7,394 nucleotides of DNA from an uncultured Oscillospiraceae bacterium (GTDB lineage Bacteria > Bacillota > Clostridia > Oscillospirales > Oscillospiraceae): assembly GCA_934593275.1 (NCBI GenBank), contig CAKTQE010000077.1:1-7394 (forward strand), written 5' to 3'. The notes under the pieces were generated by a model that did not search any database, was not told where the DNA came from, and saw only the letters and a list, made by a program, of their open reading frames with translations. This document shows, piece after piece, positions 5,841-7,394 of this stretch (positions are counted from its first letter, which is position 1; each line of letters begins with the position of its first letter). The position numbers were made by a program, and so were the translations under genes.

Positions 5841-6035
5841 TTATTCTTCTATTTTGACAATATCTACAGACGCTTCCAGCAGCAAATTAATCAATTCATT
5901 GCGGGAACGGTTTGTTTCCACGGATAGCTTGTCCAGTCTTTCGAGCAGTTCATCTTTCATACGAACGGAAACAACTTTATATCCATCGTCTCCACGCTTT
6001 GGGATCTTCTTTTTGATTTTAATTTCCGCTGCCAC
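5841..6035 (-). CDS. Small ribbon-helix-helix (CopG/Arc-like) DNA-binding protein
   Basis: A 64-residue basic protein (65 codons with stop). After a lysine-rich start (MAAEIKIKKKIPKRGDDGY), the stretch VVSVRMKDELLERLDKLSVE (about residues 21-40) gives the beta strand and first helix. NRSRNELINLLLEAS gives the second helix of a ribbon-helix-helix fold, with the expected turn between helices. Such proteins bind DNA as dimers or higher oligomers. I start at GTG 6035 because GAGGTG sits 6 bases upstream. The GTG at 6044 (3 codons longer) lies inside that ribosome site. The gene is divergent from the membrane-protein gene and shares a short AT-rich region that carries an inverted repeat, so it probably controls that pair and perhaps itself. 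It could also be an orphan antitoxin-type protein, but no toxin gene is next to it. It has its own terminator. Confidence 0.75.
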   Translation of the reverse strand: MAAEIKIKKKIPKRGDDGYKVVSVRMKDELLERLDKLSVETNRSRNELINLLLEASVDIVKIEE

Positions 6036-6041
6036 TTTAAT

Positions 6042-6048
6042 CACCTCA
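6042..6048 (-). promoter_or_regulatory. Ribosome binding site of the ribbon-helix-helix gene
   Basis: TGAGGTG on the minus strand, 6 bases before GTG at 6035. The other in-frame GTG (6044) is part of this site, which argues for the shorter protein. Confidence 0.65.
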
Positions 6049-6059
6049 ATTATAGTATG

Positions 6060-6088
6060 ATTATAACTTGACAGTAATACCTTTTATA
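6060..6088 (-). promoter_or_regulatory. Possible promoter of the ribbon-helix-helix gene
   Basis: On the minus strand, TATAAT (6065-6060) is a perfect -10 box, with TATAAA (6088-6083, only 3 of 6) 17 bases upstream as a weak -35. It would overlap the -35 region of the opposite promoter, so the two would compete for polymerase. Confidence 0.4.
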
Positions 6089-6097
6089 TATTATAAT
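6068..6097 (+). promoter_or_regulatory. Consensus sigma-A promoter of the membrane-protein/lipoprotein pair
   Basis: TTGACA (6068-6073) and TATAAT (6092-6097) are both perfect consensus boxes, 18 bases apart in AT-rich DNA. Such a strong promoter normally needs a repressor, consistent with the divergent ribbon-helix-helix gene. Start of transcription is expected near 6104, inside the palindrome that follows. Confidence 0.75.
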
Positions 6098-6099
6098 TA

Positions 6100-6120
6100 T
6101 GTAGTGTAGTTAGCACTACA
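6100..6120. promoter_or_regulatory. Operator-like inverted repeat over the transcription start
   Basis: TGTAGTG (6100-6106) and CACTACA (6114-6120) are a perfect 7-bp inverted repeat with a 7-base centre, TAGTTAG. The same TAGTTAG occurs again at 6127-6133, exactly 20 bases (about two helical turns) on. The repeat starts two bases after the -10 box, so a bound repressor would block initiation. The ribbon-helix-helix protein encoded alongside is the natural candidate (inference). Confidence 0.55.
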
Positions 6121-6145
6121 AAAATATAGTTAGAGGAGATCAGAG

Positions 6146-6733
6146 ATGAGCAATACTATCCCCGAATACGAGGACTATGTAGCGGAGGAAGTTACGCCTC
6201 AAGAAAACGCGTCCGCAACAGCAATTGAATCCGAAACCACCGAAGCCAGTCAAGACCGCGTTACGTCAGAAACAACCGCTTTCCATGATGTTCCGCAAGA
6301 AACGCAGGTTGTTCCAAAGAAAAAAATGTCAAAAAAGAAGCTCAGAATCATTTTCGCTGTTGCCGCGATCCTCGTCATCGTTCTTGTGGTTCTTTTGACG
6401 CCATCAAAATTTGACAAGGTCAAAAACGAATGCCTGGATATTGCGGGAACAGTCGGGTCTGGGAAAAATTATTTTTCCCTTGACACCTGTCCTGATTCAT
6501 ACGAAAACATGGATGACACACTAAAAGCCCTCCTGCTGCCCGGTGTTCAGGAACGGACATTGAAAGCCATCAAACACGCCAATGAAGCATTAGGATTTCC
6601 CGGTTCGGTCTATTCTGATATGCTAAGCACAAACGCTATAATGGGACGGCAAACCGAAGAAAACAGCAAGTATAAGGTGTCCTGGACTTATCATCCCAGT
6701 CGCGGCCTTGAGGTGACATATACAAAAAAATAA
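6146..6733 (+). CDS. Hypothetical single-pass membrane protein
   Basis: A 195-residue protein I do not recognise. Residues 1-57 are polar, rich in Glu, Thr and Ser, and look disordered. Lysine clusters at 58-60 and 63-65 precede one hydrophobic segment, about 67-85 (RIIFAVAAILVIVLVVLLT). Residues 86-195 form a small domain with Cys96 and Cys115, which might form a disulfide, and end in a beta-like YKVSWTYH...LEVTYTKK. The positive charges before the helix predict the N-terminus inside and the C-terminal domain outside. AGAGGAG lies 7 bases before the ATG. The lipoprotein gene starts 20 bp after its stop, so both should be co-transcribed from the consensus promoter at 6068-6097. Base composition is more AT-rich than the genes to the left, suggesting transfer. 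No enzymatic motif is seen. Confidence 0.7.
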   Translation: MSNTIPEYEDYVAEEVTPQENASATAIESETTEASQDRVTSETTAFHDVPQETQVVPKKKMSKKKLRIIFAVAAILVIVLVVLLTPSKFDKVKNECLDIAGTVGSGKNYFSLDTCPDSYENMDDTLKALLLPGVQERTLKAIKHANEALGFPGSVYSDMLSTNAIMGRQTEENSKYKVSWTYHPSRGLEVTYTKK

Positions 6734-6740
6734 GTTTGAA

Positions 6741-6745
6741 AGAGG
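6741..6745 (+). promoter_or_regulatory. Ribosome binding site of the lipoprotein gene
   Basis: AGAGG, 8 bases before ATG at 6754. It selects this ATG over an in-frame TTG at 6736, which has no site upstream and would spoil the signal peptide with extra residues. Confidence 0.65.
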
Positions 6746-6753
6746 TATTCAAT

Positions 6754-7245
6754 ATGAAACGGAAGTATTTATTACGCGCAACCGCATTGTTTCTTATAAT
6801 CATGTTGCTATCGGCTTGCGGAAGCAAAACCGCACAAGGGCAGCTGTTTGCAAATCGTGTAAAAGAAATCACACAGAGCAACCCGGAATTGGCCGATTAT
6901 TCCATGGATAATCTATCAGACACAGGAAGCGGCACATACGGTGCTACCGCGAGTGTTGCCGGCGAGACCATTGGCGCAATATCAATATCTTTTAAAAATG
7001 ACCAGTTTTCTGAGTTTATTTTTTCTTTTTCCGCTGACGGCCCATCACGGCGGAAGTATGAGCAACCCATTATCGCGTCTGCCATGGCGTTGGATGCCTC
7101 TTTAGACTATTCAACAGCAGACAGCATTGTTGATTCAATCGATGACATGATCCTATTTGGAGATAAATCGATGGAAAAGAACGGATATACATATTCAGGC
7201 GTGTGGGGCCAGGATAATCTGGTTTATGTAAAAATTCAAAAATAG
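6754..7245 (+). CDS. Hypothetical lipoprotein
   Basis: A 163-residue protein with a clear lipoprotein signal: basic MKRKYLLR, a hydrophobic core, and the lipobox LSAC with Cys22 as the lipid-modified residue. The mature protein should be anchored on the outer face of the membrane. The mature part (GSKTAQGQLFANRVKEI onward) has alternating beta-like stretches such as GTYGATASVAGETIGAISIS and FSEFIFSFSAD, then a helix-prone stretch IIASAMALDASLDYSTADS, and ends in YTYSGVW...LVYVKIQK. I do not recognise a family. The last 60 residues loosely resemble the end of the preceding membrane protein (a helix with A-x-x-AL, then a paired-strand ending in K), which hints at a shared fold but is weak. Same operon as the membrane protein, 20 bp downstream. 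The pair probably work together at the cell surface (inference from context). Confidence 0.7.
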   Translation: MKRKYLLRATALFLIIMLLSACGSKTAQGQLFANRVKEITQSNPELADYSMDNLSDTGSGTYGATASVAGETIGAISISFKNDQFSEFIFSFSADGPSRRKYEQPIIASAMALDASLDYSTADSIVDSIDDMILFGDKSMEKNGYTYSGVWGQDNLVYVKIQK

Positions 7246-7295
7246 CCCGCAGGGCCGGAACCGTGGTACGTTCGTATCTGTACCGTCCAACGGAG

Positions 7296-7316
7296 CCAGC
7301 CCCTCGCCGGGGCTGG
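7296..7316. repeat. Hairpin A of the right-end element
   Basis: CCAGCCCC (7296-7303) and GGGGCTGG (7309-7316) form a perfect 8-bp stem with a 5-base loop. It can be lengthened by CCAACG (7287-7292) pairing with CGTTGG (7321-7326) across a small internal loop. No T-tract follows on either strand, so it is not an ordinary terminator. Confidence 0.55.
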
Positions 7317-7318
7317 AT

Positions 7319-7335
7319 GGCGTTGGGTCAACGCC
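7319..7335. repeat. Hairpin B of the right-end element
   Basis: GGCGTTG (7319-7325) and CAACGCC (7329-7335) form a perfect 7-bp stem with a 3-base loop, two bases after hairpin A. Its left arm overlaps the bases that would extend hairpin A, so the two forms exclude each other. Confidence 0.55.
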
Positions 7336-7394
7336 GCTACATTTGTACCGTATATCGGGTCATACCATTCACCGCCACGTTGGATGTATAACCT

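Larger units (their letters stand above)
7246..7394. other. Non-coding GC-rich stretch with paired hairpins
   Basis: After the AT-rich lipoprotein gene the composition turns GC-rich again. The stretch contains two adjacent perfect hairpins (7296-7316 and 7319-7335) and a direct repeat of TGTACCGT (7279-7286 and 7344-7351). A 52-codon open frame on the minus strand enters from the window edge and ends at 7236, and the plus-strand frames are also largely open. This looks like a property of the composition rather than a gene. I see no start site, and no protein family that I recognise. Confidence 0.4.

Noticed and set aside
5841..6733. Toxin-antitoxin system with the ribbon-helix-helix protein as antitoxin
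   Set aside because: Such pairs are normally co-directional and overlapping. Here the neighbour is divergent and is a membrane protein without toxin features.
7285..7328. Integron attC-like site: GTCCAAC (fits RYYYAAC) and GTTGGGT (fits GTTRRRY)
   Set aside because: The span is only 44 bp, the two core sites are not fully complementary to each other, and no integron integrase or cassette array is visible. Probably chance, but worth rechecking if the flank contains similar units.
7236..7394. Partial minus-strand gene entering from the right edge (52 codons, ending YF and TGA)
   Set aside because: No recognisable protein, no start inside the window, overlap with the lipoprotein stop, and hairpins dominate the stretch. 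Other frames are also open here, so openness is not evidence.
1..7394. CRISPR array, tRNA or rRNA genes, insertion sequences
   Set aside because: I saw no regularly spaced repeats, no cloverleaf or rRNA-like sequence, and no transposase motifs in the window.

Overview
The window looks like a chromosomal segment of a Gram-positive, anaerobic gut-type bacterium of the Clostridia (Bacillota), perhaps of the Oscillospiraceae/Lachnospiraceae kind. This is inferred from strong AGGAGG-type ribosome binding sites, sigma-A promoters, a GC-rich main part, and a corrinoid/tetrahydrofolate methyl-transfer gene set typical of acetogens and related Clostridia. No rRNA or housekeeping marker fixes the taxon.

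Left part, minus strand (2836 down to 1): an operon for corrinoid-dependent methyl transfer. In order of transcription it holds a UroD-fold methyltransferase (MT-I), a tetrahydrofolate-type pterin-binding methyltransferase (MT-II), a B12-binding corrinoid protein, and the [2Fe-2S] N-terminus of a reductive activase of corrinoid proteins, which runs off the window. These are the four parts of an O-demethylase-like system. MT-I moves a methyl group from a donor to cob(I)alamin on the corrinoid protein, MT-II passes it to tetrahydrofolate, and the activase rescues oxidised cob(II)alamin. The methyl donor cannot be read from the sequence.

Middle, plus strand (3071 to 5615): a divergent two-gene operon with a PucR/CdaR-type regulator and a sugar-phosphate-type nucleotidyltransferase, ending at a perfect 20-bp palindrome. 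The 234-bp divergent region has a good sigma-A promoter for each side and three related short palindromes (CCrCA-AT-rich-TGyG). These are my best candidates for the regulator's operators. One lies between the -35 and -10 boxes of the regulator's own promoter, one lies between the two promoters, and one lies in the leader of the methyltransferase operon.

Right part (5841 to 7245): a visibly AT-richer, probably acquired module. A small ribbon-helix-helix DNA-binding protein (minus) is divergent from a single-pass membrane protein and a lipoprotein (plus). A consensus promoter and a 7-bp inverted repeat lie between them, suggesting local control by the small regulator. The functions of the membrane protein and lipoprotein are unknown. 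The last 149 bases hold no convincing gene but carry two adjacent GC-rich hairpins with mutually exclusive alternative pairing, probably part of a structured or dispersed element cut by the window edge.

The methyltransferase cassette itself belongs to a known type of system. The less ordinary points are the Asp in the expected Zn-ligand position of MT-I, the operator set, the nucleotidyltransferase tied to the regulator, and the uncharacterised right-hand module.
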